A stretch of DNA of 64,000 nucleotides from Truepera sp965215315 (GTDB lineage: Bacteria; Deinococcota; Deinococci; Deinococcales; Trueperaceae), in NCBI GenBank assembly GCA_965215315.1, contig CBDCDB010000008.1, positions 3,782,001 through 3,846,000 on the forward strand. Direction: 5' to 3'. The translations under genes were made by a program, and so were the position numbers. Within the stretch, counting starts at the first letter, position 1, and the number at the start of each line of letters is the position of its first letter. Positions 26,249 through 35,301 of the stretch are shown in pieces. Under the pieces are notes generated by a model. That model did no database searches, had not been told where the DNA came from, and saw nothing but the letters and a program-made list of their open reading frames with translations.

Positions 26249-26365
26249 TTACTTGGATGACGACACAGGTGCGACGTAGCCAGGGTCAAAAGTTCTTGGA
26301 CGTGCGAATCCAACGCTACCAACGCTTAAGCAGATCATACCGATGACAAGGACTTTCTTAAACAT
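26249..26365 (-). CDS. Short secreted peptide, 38 aa
   Basis: This short frame starts at ATG 26365 behind a near-perfect ribosome site, AGAGGAGGAAAC. It encodes a clear signal peptide (MFKKVLVIGMICLSVGSVGFA, given here as MFKKVLVIG then MICLSVGSVGFA) and a 17-residue mature tail, RPRTFDPGYVAPVSSSK. Cleavage after GFA fits the usual rule. I know no family for it. It is transcribed divergently from another short gene at 26495. Its small size and strong translation signals suggest an exported peptide, perhaps a signal or a small envelope component. Confidence 0.6.
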   Translation of the reverse strand: MFKKVLVIGMICLSVGSVGFARPRTFDPGYVAPVSSSK

Positions 26366-26494
26366 GTTTCCTCCTCTTTCAACTGTCCCTAGTTTATAAA
26401 AGCTCTGTTGCTGGAGCGTTACAGCTTTTTACGGCTTTGTTGCAACACTCCTGCATCACACTAACGACTATATTTTTGTAAGGAGGACTGTATT
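26366..26494. promoter_or_regulatory. Divergent control region between two short genes
   Basis: This 129-bp stretch separates the two short genes, each with a strong ribosome site at its edge. GTTGC near 26407 and GCAAC near 26443 form a loose inverted repeat, and TTTTTACGGC near 26427 is one of the over-used words. TATATTTTTG just before the right-hand ribosome site could serve as a -10 region. Confidence 0.35.
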
Positions 26495-26677
26495 GTGAAT
26501 CAAGACAAGACACGCGAAATTCTAACTGAAACCTGGCGGTTTAGCCGCGTGGGTGAGCTGATCGCCTTGCGCGAAATTGCGTTGATTGAAGCGGTACGCG
26601 ACCACGAAGCGGCGCGTCCGGTCGAACCCTCAACCCCGCCCGCCTACATCCGAGTGCGTCCACCGCGGTCTTCGTAG
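26495..26677 (+). CDS. Small hypothetical protein, 60 aa
   Basis: This 60-residue protein starts with GTG, supported by AAGGAGG 8 nt upstream. The first 40 residues would form a charged amphipathic helix (EILTETWRFSRVGELIALREIALIEAV). The tail is rich in Pro and Arg. No signal peptide or known family is seen. It lies opposite the 38-aa secreted peptide with a shared control region. Confidence 0.6.
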   Translation: MNQDKTREILTETWRFSRVGELIALREIALIEAVRDHEAARPVEPSTPPAYIRVRPPRSS

Positions 26678-26723
26678 AACAATCACTTTGCTAAGGTTGA
26701 GGTCGTTAGTAAGGCAAGTTTAG

Positions 26724-29171
26724 CTAATTATAGGTCGGGCGCAGCTCTTGGGTCACTCTCTGGAGTTGCGCCCTGACTAGAGACAGCCGAACGTCGCCTG
26801 TAGCGAGGGCTGCGTGGGCCGCCTGCCACAACTCGAGGTCATCCTTAAGCGTTTCAGCGAGCGGTAAAAGCGCCTCGGCGTCACCGGATTGGAGGGCGCT
26901 CTGCCGGAGCCTTTCTTCGAGGTAAAGCCGAGCTTCGCGGATACCGGGAGCGTCACTTTTTTCTAGCAGCGGCCCCCGGTAAAATTCAAGGGCCGCTCTT
27001 ACATCGCTTCCGTCAATCGCCGCTTCGCAGTCGCCAGCATCGAAGGTAAACGGTACGGTGATGCGGTAGGGCTCCGGGTGAGTGCTGATCGGCACTAACA
27101 TCCGCAACCGTGACACTGCTGAACGGAGAGCTACAAGGGTCGTATCCTCGTCGTCATAGAGGTAGCTGTGAAGTACCTCGGGCGTTAGCCCTTGAGGATG
27201 AAGTGCGAGCAAGACAAGCGTTTCTAAAGCGCGTCCGCTAAGCTCGAGGCGTTTGTCGTTGAACCAGACCTCCGCCCGCCCCAAGACTTTAATATGAAGC
27301 GGCGTGTGCTGCGCCGTAAGAATGTTCCAGACGCCTCTAAACTCGGCTTCGGGGCCACTAAAAAGCCGAAACCCGGTGGGCGAGAGTGTTTTAAGCGATT
27401 CTTGCAAGGCTGCGCCAAGTTCGGTGAAACATAACGCTCCAATTTTGAGTAAGTGTAACGCCGCCATGATCCGAAAAGACGCTTCGATGTCGGGCGCTTC
27501 CAACACCTTCATTAGATAACTACGCGCAGCTTTAGGGTCTTTGGCTGCGTAGACCATGCCGAGCGCTAAAGATGCCGGAAGTGTAACAAAGTCGCCCTCG
27601 CCGTTCGTTAAGGTTACGGCGTACCGCGCTTTGGTGAGCGCTTCGTTGTATTTTCCTCTCTCGAGTAAAATCCGTACTAGGGGAACGGTAGCGTCACCGA
27701 GTCGCCAGCGGGGGCTACGCTCGAGGTTCTCGGACGCTAGCTTTTCCGCTTCCTCCAAATTGCCTAAAACAAGTTCAAGATTTGCAAGCACTGTGCGAAT
27801 ATCCATTGCCACACCGAGTTCCGCAGAATCAGCGGCAGTTTTCACCTCTAAGAGAGTTTCGTATAAGCCGTTGATCTGACCTATGACAGTGTGAGTAGTT
27901 GCATAGATGTAAAGGAGGCGTAAACGCGTAGTACCGTCTTGTAATCCCCTTTTCTCAAATGTCTGCAACGCCCAATCACCCCAGTTGGCTGCCTCGCAGA
28001 ATCTACCTAAATAGTTGAGGCTTTCAGCGAGTGCTCGTGCATTACGAGCGATGTCATGAGGCCGTCCAAACGTTTCAGCGAGTTTGACACTCTGCTGTAG
28101 AATTGTTGCACCCATCTTTCCGTCTAGATGCAACCGTCCGAGTTGGAACAACGTAAGCGGGGTGGTCATTGCTGCTGCTGCACGTTGGGCTTGAGCAAAA
28201 CTTTCGTTTAGGTCTGGTAATACACCTGCGTAACGGGCACGCAGTTCCGGTGCTTCGTTTTCTTTTAGATAGGCTTCGATGACGGGTAAGATATGGGTGT
28301 AGTCCGATTGACTAAATCCGGCAACCAGTCGCCACGCGAGTACTTTTTCACTTCCTCGGTAGCAGTCGTCGAGGCTTTCGAGAAGCAGATGTAGCCGCTC
28401 GAGCAGCCCCTGTTCCTGGTATTCAGGTCCGGCCTCACCGATAAGTTCAGGAACCCTTTCGGGTACACTCATAACGGCTAGCTCGAGGGCTTCGACGTAG
28501 CGACCGAGTTTTTGGAGTACCTCGAGCAGTACGACCGGCGCTACTAGCGCCTCCTCGCCCGGTGGTGTGAGCGCCCCTTGCGGTGAAGGGATATGCGGCA
28601 GAGGAAGTCCCCGCAGCCTACAGACGCTGTTCATGAAGGTCAGGTAGGCACCCCCTGACGAACGCCACAGGGTGCGTTTTTCGTCTTCGTTAAGAAAGTG
28701 ACCGGTTAAAAGTTCGGCTTCTTCGGCGGTCAGCGCGAGCTCTTCCTGACGGAGGTGTAAGCCGTTAAAGGTCGCGCCGGTGGTGCTCGTGACCAGGATA
28801 ATTTTTGCGCCTGCGTCCGCGAGCTCGAGCAGTGAATCACGAAAAAGTGGGGTGTAGTCGGCGTTGATGCAGGCAATCGTGATTTTGCCGAGGAGCGGCA
28901 GACGCTTTTTCAAGACTTCGGTGCTGTAACTAAAGGGCAGCGCGTGGGGTAAAAAGTTCGCTTCTAAAGCTTTGTTAACTGCGTCTGCAAAGCGGTTGCC
29001 GACAGCAACCGCGTCGTTAGCCTCGGTCGGCGTAAGCTGTAACCAGGCGAGCCTCTGCGTGTGACCGAGCGCGTCAATCAGAAAGGGTGCGCCGTAAGCC
29101 TCACCCCCTTCGATCAAAATGGGGCCAGGATGGGCGTGAAGTTTGGTAAGTAATCTTTGCGTCCAGATCAC
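26724..29171 (-). CDS. SARP-like transcriptional regulator with TPR repeats
   Basis: This 815-residue protein has three parts. The N terminus resembles the MalT/LuxR-type STAND ATPase start, but the P-loop reads IEGGEAYGAPFL without GKT, so ATP binding there is doubtful. The middle (about residues 220-600) is helical and TPR-like. The C-terminal 220 residues hold a winged-helix domain (IKVLGRAEVWFNDKRLELSGRALETLVLLALHPQGLT) and a BTAD-like segment, as in SARP activators. It starts with GTG 29171; no Shine-Dalgarno is seen. Large SARP-like proteins of this type are common in Deinococcota, but targets and ligands are unknown. It is monocistronic. Confidence 0.8.
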   Translation of the reverse strand: MIWTQRLLTKLHAHPGPILIEGGEAYGAPFLIDALGHTQRLAWLQLTPTEANDAVAVGNRFADAVNKALEANFLPHALPFSYSTEVLKKRLPLLGKITIACINADYTPLFRDSLLELADAGAKIILVTSTTGATFNGLHLRQEELALTAEEAELLTGHFLNEDEKRTLWRSSGGAYLTFMNSVCRLRGLPLPHIPSPQGALTPPGEEALVAPVVLLEVLQKLGRYVEALELAVMSVPERVPELIGEAGPEYQEQGLLERLHLLLESLDDCYRGSEKVLAWRLVAGFSQSDYTHILPVIEAYLKENEAPELRARYAGVLPDLNESFAQAQRAAAAMTTPLTLFQLGRLHLDGKMGATILQQSVKLAETFGRPHDIARNARALAESLNYLGRFCEAANWGDWALQTFEKRGLQDGTTRLRLLYIYATTHTVIGQINGLYETLLEVKTAADSAELGVAMDIRTVLANLELVLGNLEEAEKLASENLERSPRWRLGDATVPLVRILLERGKYNEALTKARYAVTLTNGEGDFVTLPASLALGMVYAAKDPKAARSYLMKVLEAPDIEASFRIMAALHLLKIGALCFTELGAALQESLKTLSPTGFRLFSGPEAEFRGVWNILTAQHTPLHIKVLGRAEVWFNDKRLELSGRALETLVLLALHPQGLTPEVLHSYLYDDEDTTLVALRSAVSRLRMLVPISTHPEPYRITVPFTFDAGDCEAAIDGSDVRAALEFYRGPLLEKSDAPGIREARLYLEERLRQSALQSGDAEALLPLAETLKDDLELWQAAHAALATGDVRLSLVRAQLQRVTQELRPTYN

Positions 29172-29453
29172 AGCCGGGCATTCTTTCGGCCGTTAAACAG
29201 GCTAAAGTTTTGGTCGGCAATTTTACACACGCTAACCCCCGGTCATTTGGCCTGAGTATAGCAGATCTCTCATGACCAAAGTACACGGCTATTAGCCAGT
29301 GTAGGGGCGGGCGTGGTTTGCATTGGTCAACGTAGTGCATACATAATAGTGAGCAAGAAGTGTAACCGGAGCGACCGGGTTTAGCTGCTGAGAACTTCGT
29401 CGTGAAAACCTCGTGCTGAAGGCTTTGTGCCGGAAGCTCAGGCTCTGAAAACG

Positions 29454-30530
29454 CTACGCGGCCAGCCGGTCACGACCGGCTTGTTTTGCCCGGTAGAGTG
29501 CGCGGTCGGCCCTGGCGATCAGCGTTTCGGGGGTATCGCCGGGTCGGTAGGTGGTAATGCCGATCGAAACGGTGACAAGGTGTTCACCGGAGATAGGGTC
29601 GGCGCGAACGGCGTAGAGGAGGCGTTCGCCGAGCTGCTGCGCTTCGTAAAGTTCAGTCTGGGGGGCGACGACGACGAACTCTTCACCCCCCCAACGGCCT
29701 AACGTGTTTCCAGCCCGGAGTTCGCTTTGCAAGCGGCGGGCAATTTCCCTCAGTACCTTATCACCGGTAGGATGACCGAAACGGTCGTTAAGGCGTTTGA
29801 AGTAGTCAATGTCGATAACGAGCGCGGCGCACGGTGTTCCGTTGCGGTTAGCTTGGGCGATGGCGGTACCTAGAACATTCTCGAGCTGACGCCGGTTCGG
29901 TAAATCGGTTAAAAAATCGTGATTGGCCAGCCTCTGAAACCACGCTGCGTCTTGGCGTACTTGCGTCAACTCACTGTCGCGCCACGTCGATACACTGACA
30001 AACATAAGTAGAAGAACGTTTGCAACGGCGAAGGTGCTTAAGAAAGCGAGGCCGTCGAAGACGGCCTCGCCGCCTACGGTCAAGAGAGCGTGCGGAAGGT
30101 CAAGCATGACAAACGACAGGAGTAGTGTGCCTGCGTGTAGCAGGGCGTATGGCCCCGATAAACGGTTAAAGAACTGCACGTAGAGGCCCGGGAGAAGTAG
30201 AACGACTGTGATGATAAGGTGCTGCGCCGGTCTCGAGGGATAGATAAAGTAAAAGGCGTAAACCCAGCCGACGAGGAGGAGCGTGAGGTAGAAGTACGGG
30301 GCTACAACGAGCAGGGTTCGCCGCCACTTGTGCGGGCTGAACAGGGTGAAAATACCGAACACAACGACGAGCAGGAGCGTCAGATTGATCTCGCTGAAAC
30401 CTGTACGGACAAACTCGAGCACTGCGCCGCCCCCGGCTAAGACGAGCGTGCTCCAGATCAACGCGGTCTGCGACCAGCGTAGCCTAGCGTCACGCTGCTT
30501 TTCTGAAAGGGGATCGGGTATTGTCGTCAT
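29454..30530 (-). CDS. Membrane-bound diguanylate cyclase (GGDEF)
   Basis: This 358-residue protein has about six transmembrane helices in the first 190 residues and a C-terminal GGDEF domain that makes cyclic di-GMP. The domain starts at NHDFLTDLPNRRQLE, continues with VIDIDYFKRLNDRFGHPTGD, and has the active-site loop GRWGGEEF. The inhibitory I-site RxxD is replaced by RAGN at the same position, so product inhibition is probably lost. On the minus strand a TATACT box lies 20 nt before the ATG without a ribosome site. The membrane part matches no sensor family I can name. Confidence 0.9.
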   Translation of the reverse strand: MTTIPDPLSEKQRDARLRWSQTALIWSTLVLAGGGAVLEFVRTGFSEINLTLLLVVVFGIFTLFSPHKWRRTLLVVAPYFYLTLLLVGWVYAFYFIYPSRPAQHLIITVVLLLPGLYVQFFNRLSGPYALLHAGTLLLSFVMLDLPHALLTVGGEAVFDGLAFLSTFAVANVLLLMFVSVSTWRDSELTQVRQDAAWFQRLANHDFLTDLPNRRQLENVLGTAIAQANRNGTPCAALVIDIDYFKRLNDRFGHPTGDKVLREIARRLQSELRAGNTLGRWGGEEFVVVAPQTELYEAQQLGERLLYAVRADPISGEHLVTVSIGITTYRPGDTPETLIARADRALYRAKQAGRDRLAA

Positions 30531-30550
30531 AAGGGCAGATCGTCTTCTAA

Positions 30551-30556
30551 AGTATA
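30551..30556 (-). promoter_or_regulatory. -10 box of the diguanylate cyclase gene
   Basis: TATACT on the minus strand ends 20 nt before the ATG at 30530; no good -35. The remaining sequence up to 30904 is AT-rich and shows no gene, only presumed promoter DNA for the broken ROK gene to its right. Confidence 0.45.
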
Positions 30557-30904
30557 CCCGTTCTGTACCTATCTACTCTAACTATTAAAATTTGATGAAT
30601 GGCAGGTTTAAGGGTTTTCATAATGTTATCTTGCTCCTCAAAGCTGTCTATTTGTCTACTAAGCCCACCAATTTACATTTTTATACGGAAAACGCACAAA
30701 AAACTACAGAAATGTATAGACGCCTTGGGTTAAATTGTTTGATTTCCCTGCTATACATGGTATCCTCCCGACTACACACAATCTCAGGTTGCGCTGGGTT
30801 ACGAGAGGAGCTTACATAGCACTCAAGCGGTTGAAGGCTACCTTCATCACCATAGAATGTACGGGCTAGGCAGTTTAGATAAATGTGGGGGCGTCTGTCC
30901 CCAG

Positions 30905-31923
30905 ATGATACCTGCTATACCTTTCTCTTCAAGCCGTGCCCACACCCCTACCCACAACCAGCGCGCAGTTCTCGACCTCATCCGAACAGCAGAGCCGACC
31001 TCCAGAGCCGACGTCGTTCGTTTGTCCGGGCTGACCTTTCCTTCAGCGTCGCGGATTGTCGGCGAGCTTATTGGGCGAGGTATTGGCGCGGCACCGGGCA
31101 GCGCTGACGCAGTTCGATTCCCAAACGGTTCTGCCGGTATTGGTCAGCGCGACCGAAAGGCTGCTCGAGGGGCAAGAGATACCTAAGACGGCTGCTGTTA
31201 GAAATCGGCGTAGGGATTCCGGCACCGGTAACTAGGGGTCGCCCCGGGCGAGTTCGGTGAATGGGAGCGTGCCGCTGCGACCTCGGCGCTGGGCCACTTC
31301 GGGTGTCCGGTACTGCTCGAGAACGACGCGTTAGTAGCGGCGACCTACGAACGCTAGTACGGTGCCAGACGCAAGCTCGAGGACTTTTTCTTCGTTTTTT
31401 TGGTTGTGGCGTCGGCGTCATTTTGGGAGGGCAGCCGCACCGCGGTCGTGGAGGCTTTAGCGGTGAGTTCGGTTCCATTCCGCTGGGTGATCGGCGGCGC
31501 AAAACCGAAACAACTGGTTTTCACACTTCTTCTGCTGAACTGTTCAGGCGGTTGAGCGCAGCGGGCAAAGAGACTGACTTCGGAGACCTCGGGAACCTTT
31601 ACAGTGCCGGGGATGAAACGGTAGCAGCGTGGTTGGAGGCCGCCGCCGACGTGTTCGCGCCTGTGATTGTCTCTACCGAATACCTGCTCGACCCGGAAGC
31701 TGTCGTTTTTGGTGGGCGGCTCCTTTCAAACCTTGCGGACGCGCTCGTAGCCAAAATTGGTGAACGGCTACCTGGATACCAACACGAAACTAAACCCTAT
31801 CAGCCGCTGCTCCCGCGCGGCGCTACCGGAAAAGACGCGGCGGCGCTCGGGGTTGCGGCAGTGCCTATCTACCGGGCGCTGGCCCCTGATCCGACCTCTG
31901 CCCGGAGCGACCTAACGCTCTGA
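30905..31923 (+). pseudogene. ROK-family repressor/kinase, broken
   Basis: The N terminus from ATG 30905 is a winged helix typical of XylR/NagC-type ROK repressors (QRAVLDLIRTAEPTSRADVVRLSGLTFPSASRIVGELIGRG). The C-terminal half (about 31500-31923) carries late ROK blocks such as LLDPEAVVFGGRL and GKDAAALGVAAV. Between them the frame breaks more than once: the sugar-binding block reads CPVLLENDALVAATYER and then meets a TAG in the same frame before RKLEDFFFV. At least two frame changes and one stop are therefore present. An intact version would be a sugar-responsive repressor; xylose is a guess from the nearby xylB. Confidence 0.8.
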
Positions 31924-32062
31924 TGATGGCAAACAAGCCAGCGGTGAGCGTTAACAATAGCTGCTCAGAACAGGTATGTCAGAACAGAAACTTTAGATGT
32001 CTGCCGAATGTTTGAACGCGTAACGGCAGCGGCGCGTCGCTAAAGTCGTAAGGTGTACTGAA

Positions 32063-33388
32063 ATGAAGCTGCGTCCGAACACGGTTCCGAATATCACCCC
32101 GAATATTATCTATATGCATTCGCACGATACGGGGCGTTATCTTCAGCCTTACGGTTATGCGGTTGACACGCCCCACCTTCAGCGCCTCACTGAGGCAGGG
32201 GTGCTCTTTACGCGGGCATTTGCGGCTGCGCCGACCTGTTCCCCCTCGAGAGCTGCCCTGCTGACCGGCGAGTCGCCGCACCAGAGCGGCATGATGGGCT
32301 TGGCTCATAGGGGCTGGCGTCTGGACAATCCCTCACGTCACCTCGCGCACGTCTTGAAACGTTCGGGCTATCACACGGCTTTAGCCGGGGTGCAGCATCT
32401 GGCCCCTGACCCCGCTGCGCTCGGCTATCAAGAGGTGCTCAAAACAAACAGTCATGCTCGGAACGTCGCAGCGGCGGCAGAACAATTTTTGGGTCGATCT
32501 TCGGGGCGGTCTCAGCGCCGACCCTTCTTTTTGGATTTGGGGTTTGTCGAAACACACCTCTTACCCCGTGGGGCCTCGAGGTTCGGTCACGCCCGCGGCG
32601 ACGCCCGTTATGTACGCCCGTTGTCGCCCCTGCCCGATACCCCCGAAACCCGTCAGGACGTTGCGGATTTCGGCGTTGCGGTTGGGGTCGTTGACGAAGC
32701 TGCCGGGCGCGTGTTGGCGGCGCTGGGGCGTCACGGCCTCGCAGAGACGACGCTGGTCATCTACACGACCGACCACGGCCCACCGCTACCGGGTATGAAA
32801 GGCACGCTCACCGACGACGGCTTAGGTGTCTCGCTGATCCTGCGTGGCCCCGGTTTTTCCGGCGGTCAGGTTCTTACACCGTTGGTCTCTCAACTCGACG
32901 TTTTCCCAACGCTCTGTGAGCTTATAGGCTTGCCGCCGCCCGCCTGGTTGCAGGGGCGCTCACTCTTCCCCCTTTTGCGCGGCGAGACGAGGCTCCACCA
33001 CGCCATCTTCGGTGAGACGACCCATCACGTCGCTTATGAGCCGCAGCGCTCGGTGCGTACCGAACGTTACCGCTACATCCGGCAGTTTGGCAAAAGGGGC
33101 CGTCCGGTTCCGTCTAATACCGACGACAGCGCCAGCAAGGATGTTTGGTTGGCGCACAACTGGCTGACGAGACCTATACTTCAAGAAAGCCTATTTGACC
33201 TTACTTTTGACCCTGGCGAAGCGCATAACGTGGTGACCGACCCGGAATACCGAGAAACTTTGACGGGGGCGCGGCAACTTCTTCAGACCTGGATGGAGGA
33301 GACCGCCGACCCGCTTTTGTCCGGCGACGTACCGGTACCTCGGGGCAGCCGCACAAAAGACCCGGACGCCCTCAGCCCTGCTGACTAG
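32063..33388 (+). CDS. Sulfatase, N-sulfoglucosamine-sulfohydrolase-like
   Basis: This 441-residue hydrolase belongs to the formylglycine-dependent sulfatase family. The active-site signature reads CSPSRAALLTG (about residue 60), where Cys is converted to formylglycine. The metal-binding start is NIIYMHSHDTGRYL, and a second site is TTDHGPPLPGMKG. The remaining pattern (DVFPTLCELIGLP and a C-terminal FDLTFDPGEAHN) matches heparan-N-sulfatase-like bacterial enzymes. No signal peptide is seen, so it may act in the cytoplasm. No maturation enzyme is in the window. It lies between the broken ROK gene and dedA. Confidence 0.88.
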   Translation: MKLRPNTVPNITPNIIYMHSHDTGRYLQPYGYAVDTPHLQRLTEAGVLFTRAFAAAPTCSPSRAALLTGESPHQSGMMGLAHRGWRLDNPSRHLAHVLKRSGYHTALAGVQHLAPDPAALGYQEVLKTNSHARNVAAAAEQFLGRSSGRSQRRPFFLDLGFVETHLLPRGASRFGHARGDARYVRPLSPLPDTPETRQDVADFGVAVGVVDEAAGRVLAALGRHGLAETTLVIYTTDHGPPLPGMKGTLTDDGLGVSLILRGPGFSGGQVLTPLVSQLDVFPTLCELIGLPPPAWLQGRSLFPLLRGETRLHHAIFGETTHHVAYEPQRSVRTERYRYIRQFGKRGRPVPSNTDDSASKDVWLAHNWLTRPILQESLFDLTFDPGEAHNVVTDPEYRETLTGARQLLQTWMEETADPLLSGDVPVPRGSRTKDPDALSPAD

Positions 33389-33469
33389 GAGCTACCCCAA
33401 TTCATATAGACTTCGGAAGAGCGTGCCGCCGACCGTAACATTCTGTGCTGGAAACGGTAGAGTGAGGGG

Positions 33470-34084
33470 ATGCTCGAGTGGATTCACAGCGTAACCTCGG
33501 CGATCGGCTATCCGGGAATCGCGCTTCTGATGTTTGCCGAAAACGTCTTTCCGCCCCTACCTTCCGAACTCATCGTGCCGCTTGCGGGATTCGCCGCCGC
33601 TCAGGGCGATCTCTCGCTCGTCGGCGTTATCTTAGCAGGTTCGCTCGGGTCACTGTTAGGCCAACTGCCCTACTACGCACTGAGCTACTGGGTCGGTGAA
33701 ACGACGCTTTACCGCCTCGCGGACCGTTACGGACGCTGGGTGATGGTCTCGAGCCATGACCTGAAACGCGCCGACCGCTGGTTTGATCGTTACGGACGCT
33801 GGGCGGTCTTTTGCGGTCGGTTAGTGCCGGGGATACGGATGCTGATTCCGATTCCCGCAGGGCTGAGCCGGATGCCCCTCGCCACCTTTTTGCTCTTCTC
33901 GCTCTTCGGCACAGTGCTGTGGACGTCCCTGCTGACGCTTTTAGGGTTTGTGTTGAAAGAGAACTATCATCTTGTCGGTCACTATCTTGGGGTGGCGACG
34001 CTCTGGGTTTTAGGCTCCGCACTGCTAGGCGGGCTCGGCTGGTTTTTGGGGCGGCTCTGGCAACGCCGTTCGCGAAGGGTTTAG
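33470..34084 (+). CDS. DedA/VTT-family membrane protein
   Basis: This 204-residue inner-membrane protein belongs to the DedA family, thought to move lipid carriers such as undecaprenyl phosphate or phospholipids. The sequence shows MFAENVFPPLPSELIVPLAGFAA, the reentrant-loop motif with conserved Glu and Pro, the FxGRxxPGxR-type CGRLVPGIRMLIPIPAGLSRMP, and four to five hydrophobic segments. Both GAGGGG and, 6 nt upstream of the ATG, a TAGAGT box are present, so the mRNA may be leaderless or very short-leadered. It is the last intact gene before the IS graveyard. Confidence 0.92.
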   Translation: MLEWIHSVTSAIGYPGIALLMFAENVFPPLPSELIVPLAGFAAAQGDLSLVGVILAGSLGSLLGQLPYYALSYWVGETTLYRLADRYGRWVMVSSHDLKRADRWFDRYGRWAVFCGRLVPGIRMLIPIPAGLSRMPLATFLLFSLFGTVLWTSLLTLLGFVLKENYHLVGHYLGVATLWVLGSALLGGLGWFLGRLWQRRSRRV

Positions 34085-34141
34085 ACTGACCTACAGTGAG
34101 CAGCATTCCAAAATTTCTCGTAAGAGTTGTCTGCTAGGAAC

Positions 34142-34311
34142 TACTAGGCTGTCAACAAAGGTATGCAGAGTAAGCTAGAGGATGTGAAAACGAGAGATCA
34201 GCTTAAGCGGAGAAGAACGAGACCAGCTTAAAACTATGACGCGTAAAGGTAGCGCCCATGTTCGGAAGATCGACCGGGCTCGCATTCTGCTGCTAGCAGA
34301 TACCAACGGTG
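34142..34311 (+). mobile_element. Left-end fragment of IS630 copy B type
   Basis: This piece matches the terminal repeat and the first 45-50 transposase codons of the IS630 element at 40599-41775 (in opposite orientation), with a few base changes. It is cut off by an IS1-family end at about 34311. Nothing of its other end lies beyond that IS1. Confidence 0.8.
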
Positions 34312-35176
34312 GGTGGTGGCTCAACCACGAATGACTGCTACACGTTCTAGGTTGTAGCGGTGTAGGAAAAGGTGTAGACAAATGAGGTGCATCTCATCAG
34401 ACTTGGAGAGAGCGTCTTACGGACAAACCGAGCTAAGCGCTGTCTTGGACAAAGCGGCATGTTCGGCTTGCGCCTCCACCGGGCCTGTCCGCTGCCGGGT
34501 GGTGTTATTAAACCGTTCGAGATGAGCTGTAAGACCTGAATCTTTGCCGACTGCTTCGTGCTGCGTCTTGAACAAGACGGCACCTTCCGGGCCTGTTCGC
34601 TCATCAGGGATGACCGCTTGGTAAGCGTCCCAGAAGTCAGTGAAGCAGATGTCTTGTTTGAACCTGGTGGGAACAGCTCGCCAAAGGTGGCGACACGTAG
34701 CAATCCCCCTACCCCCAACAACACACGCCACGACTTGTCTGGTTTGCTTACAGAGAGCCAACCACACCCAGCGCTTATTCGCCTTGCAGCGCATAAATGA
34801 CCAGAGTTCATCCAGCTCCAAACAGACGGCTTTAGGGTTTACCGGAGGACTAAGGGTACTACTCAGCGGCGGCAGTGTCTTGGCTTTTTTTAAGCCATTT
34901 CGTTACCGTGTTACGTGACACGCCAAAGGTACGCGACAAACCACGCAGACTCGAGCGCTCTTCGTAAGCTCTGAGTATCTCCTCTTTGCGTTCTTCTGGA
35001 TACCCTTTAGCACTTGGATTAGCTCGACTTGCTTTACCGCAATCTTTGCATTGGTACTTCTGTTTGCCATTAGGCGCTTTGCCGTTCTTGACAATCCGCT
35101 CGCTACCACAGTGACAACATGTAACAACTTCAGTGACCATACCTTAGCTTATCAGTCTTAAATGAGCCATTACCCC
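34310..35176 (-). mobile_element. IS1-family element, degenerate
   Basis: The ends share the core TGGCTCA: GGTGGTGGCTCA at the left and, on the other strand, GGGGTAATGGCTCA at the right. No 8-9 bp target duplication is visible, and the left flank is a truncated IS630, so the element was rearranged after insertion. Confidence 0.75.
34347..35140 (-). pseudogene. IS1-family transposase, frameshifted
   Basis: The N-terminal part (34859-35140) has the InsA-type zinc-finger CCHCGSERIVKNGKAPNGKQKYQCKDCG (given as CCHCGSERIVKNG and KYQCKDCGK) and a helix-turn-helix (LRGLSRTFGVSRNTVTKWLKK). The C-terminal part (34417-34821) is InsB-like: ELDELWSFMRCKANKRWVW. The two are joined only by a +1 frame change at a run of seven A, which is not the usual -1 slippage of IS1 and is probably a mutation. 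Another frame change occurs near the C terminus. The enzyme is inactive. Confidence 0.8.
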
Positions 35177-35301
35177 AAAACTTAGTTCCTTCTGTCATCT
35201 TTATCATTAGAAAAAAGCTATCTTGATGCTCGAGGACTACTTGAAGTGAGTTTAGACCGAGTAAGTTCGGCGCACGTCTGTCTTTCAAGAAAGGTAACCT
35301 T

